Positions 10,644 to 23,241 of a stretch of DNA of 64,000 nucleotides are shown here, one piece after another. Location: contig OY987269.1 in the NCBI GenBank assembly GCA_963920665.1, positions 498,501 to 562,500 on the forward strand, written 5' to 3'. Made by a program: the position numbers and the translations under genes. The notes under the pieces were generated by a model, which was not told the DNA's origin, made no database searches, and saw only the letters and a list, made by a program, of their open reading frames with translations. Every line of letters begins with the position of its first letter. Positions within the stretch are counted from its first letter, which is position 1. This stretch comes from Straminergon stramineum. Lineage: Eukaryota > Streptophyta > Bryopsida > Hypnales > Calliergonaceae.

Positions 10644-11660
10644 AGCATTGATGCTTGCGAGCGAGGATGTGTACTCTTTCTTGGGGAATATGAACATGCC
10701 GTCCGGTGTCCTACGTGTGGTGGTCGCTGATATAGAGATGAAGAGCGATGTTGCTTCCCATTGAAGGTTCTTCGGCACTTTCCCCTTATTCCAAGGTTGC
10801 AACAAATGCTACAAAGTTCTTCTATCTCAAAGTTGATGGTTTGGCACTCTGAGAATTAGAGCAACCGGGAGGGAGGGGATGGGTTGGTGAGGCACCCTTG
10901 CGACTCGAAGGCTTGGAAGCATTTCCATGAGAATGTGGACCCAACATTCGCCGAGGACCCTCGGAATTGTCACTTTGCCTTAGCTGCAAACGATGTCAAC
11001 CCTTTCAAACAAAACTGCTCTACATGGTCCACTTGGCCAATGCTTTTGTTGAATTACAACCTACCCCCATGGTTGAGCACAAAAAAGTTCTTCATTATGT
11101 TGTCCCTCTTAATTACCGGGTGGGATTCAATGACATCTGATGTGTTTGATGTTTTTTTGGAGCCCCTTTTGGAGGAGTTGCTAGAGTTGTGGGATGGAAA
11201 GCCGGCTTATGACATTACAAAGGATGGTTGTGAAAGATCATTCCAACCATGTGCCATGTTGTTGTGGACAATTCATGACTTCCCTAGCTATGGCACTCTA
11301 GGTGGGTTCTCTCATCAAGGATACGCTGCTTGTCCATGGTGTAGTGCTGATGTAGGCGCAGAGCATTCCATAGAGCTCAGAAAGTGCACATATTGTGGAA
11401 CACGCCGATGGTTACTCGAAGGTCATCTGTATAGATTAGAGGCCATGAAGGATCAATTCAACGGTGACATTGAAAATCAACAAGACTAGAACCAGTCATA
11501 GTGGAGGAACAAATCCAGTATGTAATGGAGTTTGAAGCCTGGAAAGCAGCTGGAAATAGAGATGGGGCTTCTAGAGACCCGTCAAAAGTGCATGGCCTAA
11601 AGTGACTGAGCAGTTTGTATAGATTGCCTTATTGGAAGGTAAGAGACACCAATCAATCAC
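10644..11660 (+). pseudogene. tnp2 transposase core domain (CACTA 1)
   Basis: Resuming after the hAT-like insertion, the frame reads SIDACERGCVLF and CPTCGG (Cys pairs), FPLIPRLQQM, then LVRHPCDSKAWKHFH, DPRN, WPMLLLNYNLPPWLS, FLEPLLEELLELWDGKPAYD, LLWTIHDFPSYGTLGGFS and ACPWCSADVG...CTYCG..RW. This is the Transposase_21/tnp2 order of plant CACTA elements. In-frame stops at the positions after CGGR (TGA), HSEN (TAG) and ENQQD (TAG) show that it is dead. RLPYWK| meets a donor GTAAGA at about 11637. The other CACTA element in the window has lost this core. Confidence 0.85.
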
Positions 11661-11954
11661 TGGTGGATGACTTTGTAGTGACTGTGGAGTCTTGTAGGAG
11701 TCATGAAGAAGTCATTTGTATGCCTATGAGGCACAGTAAGCAACTTCTTTATGATTGGTAATTTGCGAGAGTTTCGGGATGGGGTAGACAACCTTACAGT
11801 ACAATAGTCAAAACCCTAAACGCGAGGGAGGATTTGAACTAAAGTTAATTTTATTTCATGCCATGAATTTCTTCCCGTGTTGATGTTCCGGGTCACCACT
11901 TATTGTCTATGAAATCGCCTTTCCTTAAACTAACCCCGTCGTTGACTTCGTCTT

Positions 11955-12862
11955 GTGCAATTTCTTCTCATTCGGTACACACTGGACGTGATGCACAACG
12001 AGCTGAACCTGGCTAAGAACTTCCTGAAAACTAAAACGGGTAAGAAGGACACTGTCAAGGTGAATAGAGACTTGCAAAGGAAGAATGTACGTAAGCACCT
12101 ATGGTTGACACCTCATCCACGGAAGCGTGGAAAAATGGTGAAGCCTCGTGCATCATATGTCTTGTCCGATGATGAGTTCGAAAAATTTGCGCAATGCATT
12201 GAATCCTTGAAGACACCAACCGGGTATTCTTCTAACCTTAGCAAGTGCATTCGGAAAAAGAATTTTGAGGGTCTAAAATCCCATGATTACCACGTGTTAA
12301 TGCAAGAGGTTTTGCCACTAGCACTTCACGGACTCATGGCACCCGGGCCACGAATGGCAGTCATGAGGATGTGCAAGGTCTTCCAGCACCTATGCACGAA
12401 GGTTTACAACCTGGCCGACTTTCCATCACTAGAGGCAGATGTCACGGAAAGTATGGCTCTATTGGAGATTAAGTTTCCACCATCCTTTTTTGATGTAATG
12501 ACACATCTACCCTATCATCTTGTGAAGGAACTAGACTTATGTAGACCTATGAGTGCAAGGTGGATGTATCCTATGAAGCACTATCTGAAAGTTCTAAAGA
12601 ACCACGTGCGGAATACGGCGTGCCCCGAAGCATGCATGGCAAAGGGGTATATGAAAGACAAATGCATTGGCTTCGTCACAGAGTACCTACAGAGATTTGA
12701 GGCCACGTAGAGACACGTATGGGATGCTGACGAAGAGTATGGTGATGCCGAGGAGGTGCTGTAAAGTGTAGGCAAGCCGTATGTGATGAGCCTTGAGCTT
12801 AGAGACGCAGCCCACGAATATGTATTGGCAAATGTGTCCATTATGGCAAATCTTTATGCATA
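11955..12862 (+). pseudogene. tnp2 C-terminal DUF4218 exon (CACTA 1)
   Basis: The exon follows a 0.3-kb intron and opens YTLDVMHNELNLAKNF (the LDVMH.EKN block of tnp2 proteins). It then gives CIRKKNFEGLKSHDYHVLMQ, LPLALHGLM and FPPSFFDVMTHLPYHLVKEL, the DUF4218 signature. It ends in VGKPYVMS...VLANVSIM. TAG after RFEAT and TAA after EEVL interrupt the end; CACTA 2 reads Thr-Arg and Gln there. Identity to the exon at 38620-39553 is high. Confidence 0.85.
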
Positions 12863-13199
12863 AGTCATATCTTGAATCGTCTTCTCTGTCGTCATTCTAC
12901 CCATAGCACAGGCAGTGCCTTCCTAAACCTGCCATGCACATTGTTGGTAGATGCACTATGCATAGTTAACTTTCTAGTACTGCAAGAGATATAAATCAAT
13001 CATTTTGAAGTCATTTACCTGCTAATACTCTTCTATACTAGTTCAAAATGACTTCTTCAAGTGATGTGCAAGTCATATTCAAATTAGGGCCATTGACTTC
13101 CGCTTGTTACTGGAGGTACAACCTAGTCTCTCTTGTATGTTATGGAATTTTTCTTTTGGAAGGGGCTTGATAAGAATTTCTAGTTTTTGACACAGGAAG
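12863..13199. other. Intron of tnp2 (CACTA 1)
   Basis: AT-rich, with several TGAAGTCATT and AAATGACTTC words (13001-13100). The same position in CACTA 2 (39556-39840) is also noncoding. Confidence 0.45.
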
Positions 13200-13921
13200 T
13201 GGGTAGAGGAATCATGAACAAATCCAAGAACTCCACCATTGACTGAGTGGATCACACCGCTGTGGAGGATTCTATTTCAGATTTGAGAAGCATAGAGGAG
13301 ATGGATCGAGTCCTCTTGAGTAGGAAGCTATTGCAGCGCACAACTCGGTATGCATGGATCATGGCATTTGGAAACCACTTCCAAGTGGAGGATGAGACAA
13401 CTGCTCAAATGGTTTCCTACAATAGTGGCGTAGCTTCCATGTTTCAATTGCCATCAGAGAGTGCTGAAGATGTATTAGTGAACTATGTTGGAGTGTTGAG
13501 AGACATACTTCAACTAGATTATGGAGGTCTTCATACCCAAATTATCCTCCTTAGATGTGAGTAGGTGAAGCACACCGACAATCGAGGGAACCTGACGTAT
13601 ATGCGTGATGACTCTAGCTTCCTTGTGAACTTTTGTCACAAATTACCTCGCATGGTGGAGCCCTTCATTTTCCCAAGTCAAGCCACTCAAGTTTTTTTCT
13701 CTGATGTTGTAGAGAAGCCTAGGTGGAAAGTAGTTTTACACTCGGAAGCAAGAGCAAGATGGAAAGTTGTGGAAACCACGGACACCTTCATCAGCATGAA
13801 TGTAGAGTCCACAAGGCTCACTACTCCCACAAGGTGGCCTCATCGGGAGCAACCAATGAATTTAGTAGGGACCATCGAATTGTTGGCAAAAGAGAACTTA
13901 TTAGCCCAAGAAGAATACTAG
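13200..13921 (+). pseudogene. tnp2 C-terminal DUF4216-like exon (CACTA 1)
   Basis: The frame reads FGNHFQVEDETTAQMVSYNS, YVGVLRDILQLDYGG, ILLRCE, NFCHKL, EPFIFPSQATQVFFSDV and WKVV, the order of the DUF4216 domain found at the end of plant CACTA tnp2 proteins. TGA before VDHTAVE and TAG after RCE (CACTA 2 has Trp, RCEW) break it. It ends LLAQEEY with TAG at 13919. Confidence 0.8.
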
Positions 13922-15238
13922 GGTGCTAAGCTACAGTTTCTTCTAAAGTAGATGCTTGGACATGTCATGGATTCCATAAACCTTTCATAGTTCTCTACAT
14001 ACTTGGGAATAGAAGTCATCTACGGTGACCCTAAACCACAAACCAAATCGTAGTGTAGTAGACACTAAAGCAAAGGAGAAGTAGTTGTGAAGTAGTGAAT
14101 GATCTTCTCTAGTTGCATATGTGTCATCTGAAGTCATTCTTGAGTAACGTTGGAGAGGCAACGTAGTAGTAAATGTAATAGAAAACCGGAATGAGATGGG
14201 ATGGGAACCTAAATGAAATCGATTGTGAATTTCTTGAAATGTAGCAAAATTCTATTCCTAAAATGTGCACAAATATTTGTTGCCATCTTCACTTCAAGCA
14301 ATTTTCCTAGTTCTACCAAACTATGATGAAAAAACATTATATTCAACGTGCTATAAACCAAATTGAAGAGCCCACCAATTTCACAACATTTTCAATACTC
14401 AGAAGAATTAAAAGAAACTCGATAAATGAAAAACAATTGAAAAACATTTCGAGTAGGAGGGAAAAAAATCAAGAAAGACTAGCCTTGCAGTAAGATACAA
14501 ATGAGTATTAGAGGAATGTGAAGGGTGAAAAAAGGACAACAAATAAAAGAAAATTGAGAGTGGAAAACGTTTTCAAATATAGTGCTCAAGAATTCAGAAT
14601 GGAAGTTGAAAAAATAAAGAAAGTGGGGAGAAATCATGAAGATTATGAAGAAACGAAGATTAGGCTATTCCAAGGAAATTTTATAGGCTTCTGGTGAACG
14701 CTCCACAAATACAAGAAAGGCAAACCAAAAAGAAGGAATTACGAAATAAATAAACCACCCTAAACCTGACAATGAAATGAAGAATCAAAATTCCATTAAC
14801 GGAAGTAAATGAATTAGTAGAAAATAGGTCCTACATGCCTTCCTCTTGCATCTCTTCCTTCACTACACTCTACAGGAAGTAAAAGAAGAGTCGAAGGACA
14901 CGTCAGCCATCTTTCAACTTGTCATTTCTCATTCACAACTGTCCTAGCCATCTTAGTCATTCCTGAGTCTTATTTCAGTCATTTTTCAATCATTTTTAAC
15001 ATCAATCAATCATTTTGTATGTGACAGTGGCCTCCACATTGGAAGTTACAGTGCCCACATGACACAATTGACGAAGTTCTGAATGGAAAGCAAGGTTGAA
15101 AAGTAAACTTCCTCCAGTCCTCATCCTCCAGTCATGCTAATGACTGCGAAATGACTTGGGCGTTGTTGGACCTTCGTTATTGGTGCAATTAGAGAGAGCA
15201 AGTTATTTTCTAGTCACATTTTTCTAGGAGTCACATCT
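13922..15238. other. Right subterminal region of CACTA 1
   Basis: No coding sequence. AGTCATT, TGACTT and AGTCACAT words become dense toward the TIR, especially 14880-15240. The last 100 bases align with 41420-41480 of CACTA 2. The middle (14200-14800) is A-rich. Confidence 0.5.
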
Positions 15239-15271
15239 TGCAGTCACATTTGTGCCCACTTTCTTGTAGTG
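15239..15271. repeat. Right TIR of CACTA 1
   Basis: 33 bases beginning TGCAGTCACATTTGTG and ending TTTCTTGTAGTG, differing at a few inner positions from the CACTA 2 right TIR (41481-41513). Confidence 0.85.
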
Positions 15272-17388
15272 TAAAAACAACTCCAATGAAGTCAACTCCG
15301 AGAGCATCCATCCGGGCACCATCAAGTCAAGGTGGGAGGAGTCAAAAGAAGGTGTGAAGGGCAAAGTAGTTAGGATTTAATTAGTTAGGATTTGAATTTT
15401 GAATTTGAACTGGGTTTCTAGGTGTGAGCCCGGATTCCGGATTTGTAGGATTTGACTTTCCATATTTCTCGGGAAATCAGTGATTGGTCACTTGGATTTC
15501 TAGATGGCCTTTATGGCTTTGGATTTTTGAGTTTTTAAGGGAGGGCAAGCTTGATGTCTTCTCATTCCATCCTAGCTGTTATGCCCCTATCTCCATGGAG
15601 TGACCGAAGTGCCTTAGTGAGCAAGGAGGACCTTGGTGGTAACTTCCCAAGCCTTGCAATAAGCTAAAAAGGGAGAAATGAGAGACTCCCGAGCAAACAA
15701 GGCACAATAGCGCCTCGGTTATGAAGGGCGTAGATGCATGTCATACATTCTTGGAAAGCTCTTGAGAATACGCTTCTAACCATACAAAGAACACATGATT
15801 TGGACTAAGAGGCTAGAAGTTATGGCCGTTCAAAGTTGGGGGTGTCCCGGTGGCACCAAGACACTCAAAGGCTAGGTGTGACCGTATGAGGGGTTCTTAA
15901 AGAATCACTCAACAAAGCATGACATTTAGCATATCAATAGAAAGCTACAAAGACAAGGAACCTAGAATACCAAGCATTACGAGGTTCTAAGCCATGAGCC
16001 AAAAGTTATAGCCAAGAGAAGGGCCGTGGTGAAGGCGTGATGCCACTCCCGATGAACCCGAATCTTTAGAGGGCCATAACTTTGTGAGAACTTGTCCAAA
16101 TGGGACAAGTGAGCAATCTATCGACATCTACTCATCGCGTAAATATCCTAAATGGACTCGCATGTGGGATTTGAAGCCCTGACAACAAAGTTACGCCGTT
16201 TGGAAGTTCAGAAGTCCAAACAGAGTGGGAACTTGGGGATTTTGGGTGGAAATAGGTGGTCTTCCAAAACCCAAGGGGATTTGCGTAGTCCCTTTGACCC
16301 ACAAGGGGGGGCTACCGAAGACTATAGAGAGTACTATAGGAGGGGTTGGTCTCCCTCCTCACTCCCTTTTAGAGCCTTGGTGAGTCTCAGTTCCTCATGG
16401 GTGGTGATGTAACTTCCCCACCAACTTCAAGGCTCCTTGGGACACTTGTATGTGTCTCTCGGGGCACCGGTTGGTTGGAAGTCCCACTCCTTGCTAGGCC
16501 TTTGGTCATATTTCCCGAGTTGTGAGTCCCGATTAGTGTTGATGTAAGAGTAGCAAATGCACCAAGAGCCTAGTATAAAGTGGGGTGACAACCAAGGGTG
16601 GTTAGGACTATGGTAAGCAATGCCACCATAAGTCCTAGCATAGTAAGATGGAAGTTCCACCCCATGTCACCAAGTGACATGCCAAGTGCCACGAGTGGAG
16701 TGCATGCTAGAAGTCCCGGGCACCAGGATTAGCAATGTGAGTTTGAAATGGGAACTAATGCTGTAGTACGTGGCATGTACAGTGCTAGTTAGTTGGGTCT
16801 AAGTGATATCAATATTGGAGAGTGGTGAGCCCTGAAAGTTATGAAGGGCTCTTGAAGTCTAGTTGGAGCTGTAAGGTGTTACTAAGACTGCGGCACTAGC
16901 GCTCATAGTTAATATCTTGTCATCCTTTCTTTAATCTGAGCCATGAAGTGGACATTCAAGACTTGATTTGTCGTATGTCCAGCTTTTCTGTGTTTGCTTG
17001 TGAGAGCTTTAAAGTGTAAGAAGGAGAGAAGAAAGGAAGAATCTAGATCTGAGGTGACTAGAGTTGATTTGGGAAGGAACGTTTGTGACATAGTATAGGC
17101 TTGTGAATACAGTCTTGTGCGTGGTACCTTTAAAACACTGGAACAGAAATTTGGTAAGGAGTGGCGTGGGTGCGAGTCCAAAATACTAGAGAGGGTTCTG
17201 TGCGGAGATAAGCAACCGCTAGCGGAAAAAATCCCCATTCTACACTTTGGAAGGTCTCCCAAACCCTAGAATCAGTCTAGTGAACGACTAACAATCCCCC
17301 ATTGGTTCTAATTTTTGTTGATTTGTCGTTGTAGTGGAAAGGAATTGTTATGGCTCTAAATGACCTACCTTTCGAATTGGCCATCTAT
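15272..17388. mobile_element. Host element flanking CACTA 1 (gag-like element, downstream part, H1)
   Basis: 15272-15571 plus 16901-17388 align collinearly with 41514-42272, the sequence right of CACTA 2. Its first bases (AACTCCAATGAAGTCAACTC then CGAGAGCATCC) align with the end of gag-like copy C just left of CACTA 2 (25166-25214). So both CACTA elements sit in copies of the same host element. Divergence begins at CCATCTA, about 17388 and 42272. Confidence 0.7.
15577..16895. mobile_element. Solo LTR, 1319 bp, with 5-bp target duplication
   Basis: It begins TGTTATGCCCC and ends ACTGCGGCA, and is bordered by perfect CTAGC direct repeats at 15572-15576 and 16896-16900. The related sequence at 41790 has a single CTAGC and no insert, giving an empty-site comparison. 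TG...CA ends, a 5-bp duplication and absence of gag-pol mark a solo LTR left by LTR-LTR recombination. The other strand was not resolved for orientation. Confidence 0.85.
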
Positions 17389-20300
17389 GAGCCCTCAAGT
17401 TGGCACTTGGAACTCAGGATTTTCTTTTTTTGTTTTTATTAGTATTTTAGCATAATTATATGCAAAAATGCATAAAAAGAGTGTTTGAGTGGTATTTGGT
17501 AGAAGTCCCTACCAATACAGTGAGGGGTCATCCTAGAAGTGTAGAATATATAAAATACTCAAATTTCATATTTCTAATGCCTAGTTGAGAGTTTGAGAGG
17601 TCAATTAAGTATTTCCAAGAGAATTAAGGGTTTGAGTATTAGCTAGTCCTAGTAATTGTCCATGTTAAATGAAGTTTTACAATTGCATGTGACAAGCTGG
17701 CTAAGTCCATTTTAGGTCTAGAGAGTCTAGTATAGGTCACCATCCAATTTATAAAGAATTTGAATTGGTAAGTTCTTATTTGCAAGTAACTTATAGAAGA
17801 ATGATCCAATCTACAAATAAAGTGATGGGAGAGCGACCGAAGTATGAAGAAAGGTGCTTTTACTCTAAAAGCATGCCAAAAGCCGACATTGGAGTTGGTT
17901 GTTCCAAGATTTCCTGATACAAGAATAATTTTCCCCTCGGGTGGAAATTAAAAGGGAATTGCTAATTTTAGCTTCCCTATGAATAGTGCAAAGTGAAATG
18001 TAATGTTACACTTTGGTTTTGGGAGTTTCTTAGAAGCTACCCAAAAAGTTTCGGAATTTTTCGAAACAATTACAATGACTCCATGGGAAGTCAACTGCCT
18101 TTAAACATGGTCTTAAATTCCTATGAACTAACCATGTTGCGGTAAAATCCCACTAAAAATTAGGATAGTGTGTTGTATGCTAATAAAACGTTCCACAAAG
18201 TTTGAAGACATTCTGACATTCCTAAGTACCAAAATTGGCAACAACATTAGACTTTTGGATTAATTTACGACTTTACGGCGGATTGACTAGCATACCAGGA
18301 GATGGCGGTGTCCAAATGACGTGAATGAGGAGTCTTTTCTTACTCCCACAAACCTTCTAAGTAACCCTAGCTAGACATTTTCCTCAAAAGAAACAAATTC
18401 CCAAAGTTAGAGTTTTCATCTTTCTTTGGAGTTACCGTAAGTTAATTTTACACTTACAAATGGTTGGAAAGAAGGGGGTAGGGAAGCCGCTAGGCTAATT
18501 TGGGTCTTCTAAACACAATGGTGCAATCATTTTTCAATTTGGAGTTGTTTCCTAGAAGATAGGAGGGGTCCAGTAGTAGGTTTGACTTTTTTAGAGTAAT
18601 TAGTGGTAATTCAAAGTTAATTTCACATATATCTTTTGGAAAATTGAGGATTGGATTTGGGTAAGACCTCTTTTCTTGTGTAACAATCCATCTTTTGTTT
18701 AAAGAAAGACAATTTAGAAATACTTTGGGTTAATTAGCAAAATATCTAGGTTAATTAGGGTTATTTTCAAAATATCTTTGGGAAAAGATCTTGGATTTGA
18801 TTTAGCCAAGATTTATTAGCTAAATGGAGAGGGTTCTAGAGAATTCTTCCATTAAACAAAGATTATTTTGGAAGTACGTTAGGGTAATTTAGGAAATATC
18901 TCGAGATCAAAAGTAAATGTTTTTCCACCGACAACTTAACAGGGAGGGGCCTAGGACAAGTATAAAAGGCCTTTCCCTCGAGATTGTCGGTACCCTCATT
19001 CTTATAACCAACTTTTGATTTCATTTCTCTCATGCTACCGGAGCGGTCAGAGCACTAATCTAGGTCGAGATCCGACCTGATTTTCATTCTAATTCTTGAT
19101 TTGTACACTTTGAAGAACAAGAGGGTCCCTTCAAAGTGATTTCTATTTTATTTCTTTAAGTTCTTGAGGCGAAGCCTCTATTTTCTTTGAATTGTGAGAG
19201 TTTTGAAAGGGATAGACCTTCAAACTCTAATTTCGTTTAAGATTACTTGAATACCAGCAAATTGTATTAATTACAACAGATTTTGGTGTTAATAGACTTA
19301 AGGCGGTGAAGCTTGACTTTGCCAAAAGTTTATTAAACCAACCCCTATCTAAAATTCGTTGTATAACGAAGATTGGGACTTTAATTGCTAAAGTTCGATT
19401 TAAACACTATCATGCGTACCTCCTTTAGTGATTAAATCTTGGATACGTTGAAATTTTGAGAGATTAGTCTTTAATGTTCGGTTTAAACACTGTCATGTGT
19501 ACCTCCTTTAAAGATTGAACTTTCAAAATACTATAATTTGACCATCAATACCGTGTATACTTGGAGTTGCCCCTGCATAGTGAAGCTTTGACTTTAATAT
19601 ATTCAAAATTGACATTTTTTAAGATAATTCCTAGTATTTAAGTACTTGAAACCATTAGAGAAAACATTTTTCTTTGCTTGAAAAATATCCTTGCATGTGG
19701 TAAGTAATTGGGGACATTTGATTTTGTGAGAAAAATTAGAGAAAATTAGTCAAAGTTCTTTAGTTTGAATTCTTGATAAAACCTTTAGTAGTAGTTAGAA
19801 AAAAACCCCAAAATTTAGATTAGTTTCCCTTTAGTTAGAGTTATTTAAATTATTTCAAAAAGAGAGCTCCAATTAGATTAGAACACTTTGATTTTTTAGT
19901 TTAGATTTTTTCCCCAAATCCCCAAAATTAGATTGTTAGTTTAGAATTTAGAAAGTTGACCCCCCCCCCCCCCCAAACCCCCCAAATCAATTAGTTTAGT
20001 TAAAAATTAATTAGTTAAAATCAGCGTAGTTAGTGAAAGTTTTCAAAAATTAGTGATAAGAAGGGCCATAATCCAGGGCCAGAGATCAAAACAAGGTGAC
20101 CATCTCACAGAAGATCAATACTAAAATTTAGGACAGAGAATGATGGGCCAGCAAGGTTACGATTGGGGTATCAATAGGGAATCAAGGCCCAGCGAGGTAG
20201 AATCAAGGTGCCAACTGGGGGACAAGCTACTTCTAGTCACATCGTGACACGTGGTGGCTGGCAAACAAGTAAACGGGAGGGGTTGTGCACACCTGTAGGG

Positions 20301-23241
20301 AAGACTAGATCAACCACAAGTAGGTGTAGGAAGAACAGCTCGACTAGGATACAACGAGTCAATGACTACTTGTGAGGAACCAGTAATTGGAAGTTGGAAA
20401 GGATACACCAAAATTTAAGGTAAGTTTCTCAAACGTTTGGAAATTTTAAAAATACTAACACTCTTAACAATTATTGAGCACTCATTGAAACATCATCAAC
20501 TCATAACACTCTCACTTAACTCTTAAAAACACAAATCGCAAATGAGAAAGTTGAAGAGTTGAAGGGAAAGGTTGAAGACGAAAGGAAGAAGAAGAATAAA
20601 AGGAATCTAAACAATTAATAAGGTAAGAATCTCTTGGATTTTATTTGAATTTTATTCTCATTACTATTCATTAAATTGTTAGTTAGTCATTAATTAGGAA
20701 TCCTATAAGAGTTAGAAGCTAGGCTTTGGTTAGGTTTTGTTCTATTAGGCTTAATAAGATAAATAGATAAAGACAAAATGCCAACTAATATCTTTTGGAT
20801 GATTAGGAAATTAGAAAATAATTAGGATTTATAAGATTTGATTTGATTTAGTGGATTTAAAAGGTTTTGAGGTATTAAAATAATTCCTTATTAATTAGGA
20901 ATTATTTTAAATACAACCAAAATTAATAAAATTCCATAACCATTAGTAGGAAAAGCAAAATTGAAATTCAAATACAACATTGAACAAGGATTAATTTCAA
21001 ATGGCATGATGGATTAGCAAAATGAAGGATGGAGCGGGTTACTACAAAATCATTCATTTCGTGATCCTTGAGGACGGTACGATCGACCACTTTATGGGAA
21101 AGGTACGTTAAAATTCTTCATATTTTATTTTTTTCATTTGATTAAAATTTCGCTTAAACCATTGAAAAATTTAGGAAAATTAGAAAAGAAAATTAACATT
21201 GAAAAACTACAATTACAATTTAATTTAGAAAATAATCCAAAATTTAACCAATCACAATTAGATAAACCTTATTTGAAATTTGGATGAAAAATTAATATTT
21301 CCATCCAAAATAATCAAACAAAGGAATCTTAAAATTTTGGGAGAATTTAAAATTTAAAATTAATTAGAAATTATAATCATTCATCAAACTAAGAGTTATT
21401 AATGAATGAAATTTAATTCGTTAGGCTTTTAAAACAAATTTCATTCATTAATAATTTTTTTGTTAGGAATTTAGTTTTTTAGTGTCTTACCTTGTTGGGA
21501 AGGTAATTTTTGAGTTTCCATTTAAAAATATAAAATCCTAAAATTAATAATTTTAGAATAGAAAGTTTGATTTAAGTTAGATTAGAAGATAATTAAAGAA
21601 TTTCTAAAGAATCTTTAAGGAATCATTTAAATTAGGAATCAATTAGGGAATTTTTTAAAGATTCCAGAACCTATTTTTATTTTAAAAATACTTTAATTTT
21701 AAAGTGAGAAAAGGTTGGATGAAGTTTGATCTTAATTTGGATGAAGTTCTTTAATTAGTGGTCAAATTAGATTTAGTCTTAGAATTAGGTAACTAACATA
21801 ATTAAAAACCTCAACCCTAAAATTTAGATTCATTTCGATTAGTTTTACTATTTTTAATTTGTGGATAAAGGTTGTGATGTAGTTTAGGGATCAACATTTC
21901 ATCCATTCATTTCTTTTATTAGGAAAGTCAAAATTTAACTTGCTTTATCATTTTGGAAAGGGCAAATTACATTCTACAAGTTAGGTTAGATTGATTTTAG
22001 TTTGAATTCATTTTTTGATTAGTTATTTGATTTAGTTAACCATAGTTTAAAAAATTAGGATTTACATGATTTCAGTTCAATTTGGATATTTAAAAACAAA
22101 GTGTCCATTGCTTGGAAGGCACAAATTGAATTTAGATCAGAAACACCCTAAGGAAATTGATTTAACAAACCGTAGAACCCGTGTGCACACTTTAACTTAC
22201 AAGGTGGAGTTTAAAACACTCACACCTGTATGGCAAAGCTTTGAACCCCTGTGGAATAAAAAGTCTTAGCGGTGTGTTAAAAGAAGAAATGACGGCGAAG
22301 CTTTGAATCCCCTTGGGGTAAAAAGTCTTAGTGGTGCATTAAAACCACCTCACGGGAGAATCGTAAGACCACGTGGTCCCTCTCTTCACAAGGTTTAGTT
22401 CCAAAATCGCATTGGGAACAAACCAAAGTTTAGATAAAAAAAATAGGAACTAGAGGTCAAGATTATTGTAGGAGATAATTAGTGATAATTAGAGTAAGGC
22501 CTTTGCCTACGCAAGCCTAACCCACCACCTACGAGCAATAACATGACTTTTTAACCCCCCTTATTTAGAATTTAGCATAAGGAGGAAAACAACAGCCCAG
22601 TCCACACCCCCTACACCCCAATACCCGGGGAAGGGGAGAGGGGAGGCACTAAGCCGGGTACCGCCAATGGGTAGCACCTACCGGTAGGGGCTCGGAGTAG
22701 GCATACAATTCAAAGGTCAGGGTGGGGTTATAGCACATGGGCTAGGGAGAGGGTGTTGTAGGTGGGGGAGAGAAGGAAGGTCCAACAATAAAGAATAGAT
22801 GTCACGAGACGTAAACCCGGAATCCATCGGGTTAATATAAAATAGGTCTATAATAAATATAGAATTTTTTAAAAATTCCAATAGGGAAACAAAATTAGAA
22901 TCCTCTTAGCCTAAACATCACATTAAGGCTGAGAGGATGATCCAGGTGTTTTGTAACAGGATTTAGGACAAATCCAAATTCCGGAAATCCGGATAGTGAA
23001 AGCCTACACTTTAGAGTTCCGGTCTAGGAATCTAGGAAACCATTACAGGTAAATGGCCCGCTTCTAGAACGATTGGTAGGATGACGGGTACTTAACCCCA
23101 CTACTTCCATTTGTCCTCCTTCTTTCTTCCGTAGTGGTTTTGCGCTCGTATAGTTGAGCGAAAGAGTGGTGAGTTAGTGATCAATTCAAGAGCTATTGAT
23201 TGTTTGTCTCCACCAGATTTGAACCTAGTGTCGGTTTTCGA
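17389..23241. other. AT-rich noncoding region, probably decayed LTR retroelement
   Basis: No credible coding sequence in 5.8 kb. A possible promoter TATAAAAGG sits at 18981. Paired short repeats occur at 19395/19480 (TTTAAACACT.TCATG.GTACCTCCTTTA) and at 22236/22299 (AAGCTTTGAA.CCCC..., then AAAAAGTCTTAG.GGTG). The last 300 bases before copy C are CCGGA-rich like the leaders of copies A and B. Leader or LTR sequence of a large retroelement is plausible but unproven. Confidence 0.4.
19960..19974. repeat. Poly-C run
   Basis: Fifteen consecutive C followed by AAA and six more C. Confidence 0.9.

Larger units (their letters stand above)
1..15271 (+). mobile_element. CACTA element 1 (left end outside window)
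   Basis: The right TIR is at 15239-15271 and ends TTTCTTGTAGTG, the reverse of the canonical CACTACAAGAAA terminus. Inside are a minus-strand TnpA-like exon (3760-3999) and a divergent plus-strand tnp2 gene (5170-13921), with AGTCAT/TGACTT words in the noncoding parts. The order and spacing match CACTA 2 (25215-41513). It has been invaded by gag-like copy A with its hAT-like insertion, and by the hAT-like element at 6954-10635. The left terminus is not in the window. Confidence 0.8.

Noticed and set aside
16152..16412. 86-codon frame in the solo LTR
   Set aside because: Lies inside an LTR with no domain and no support from codon pattern.
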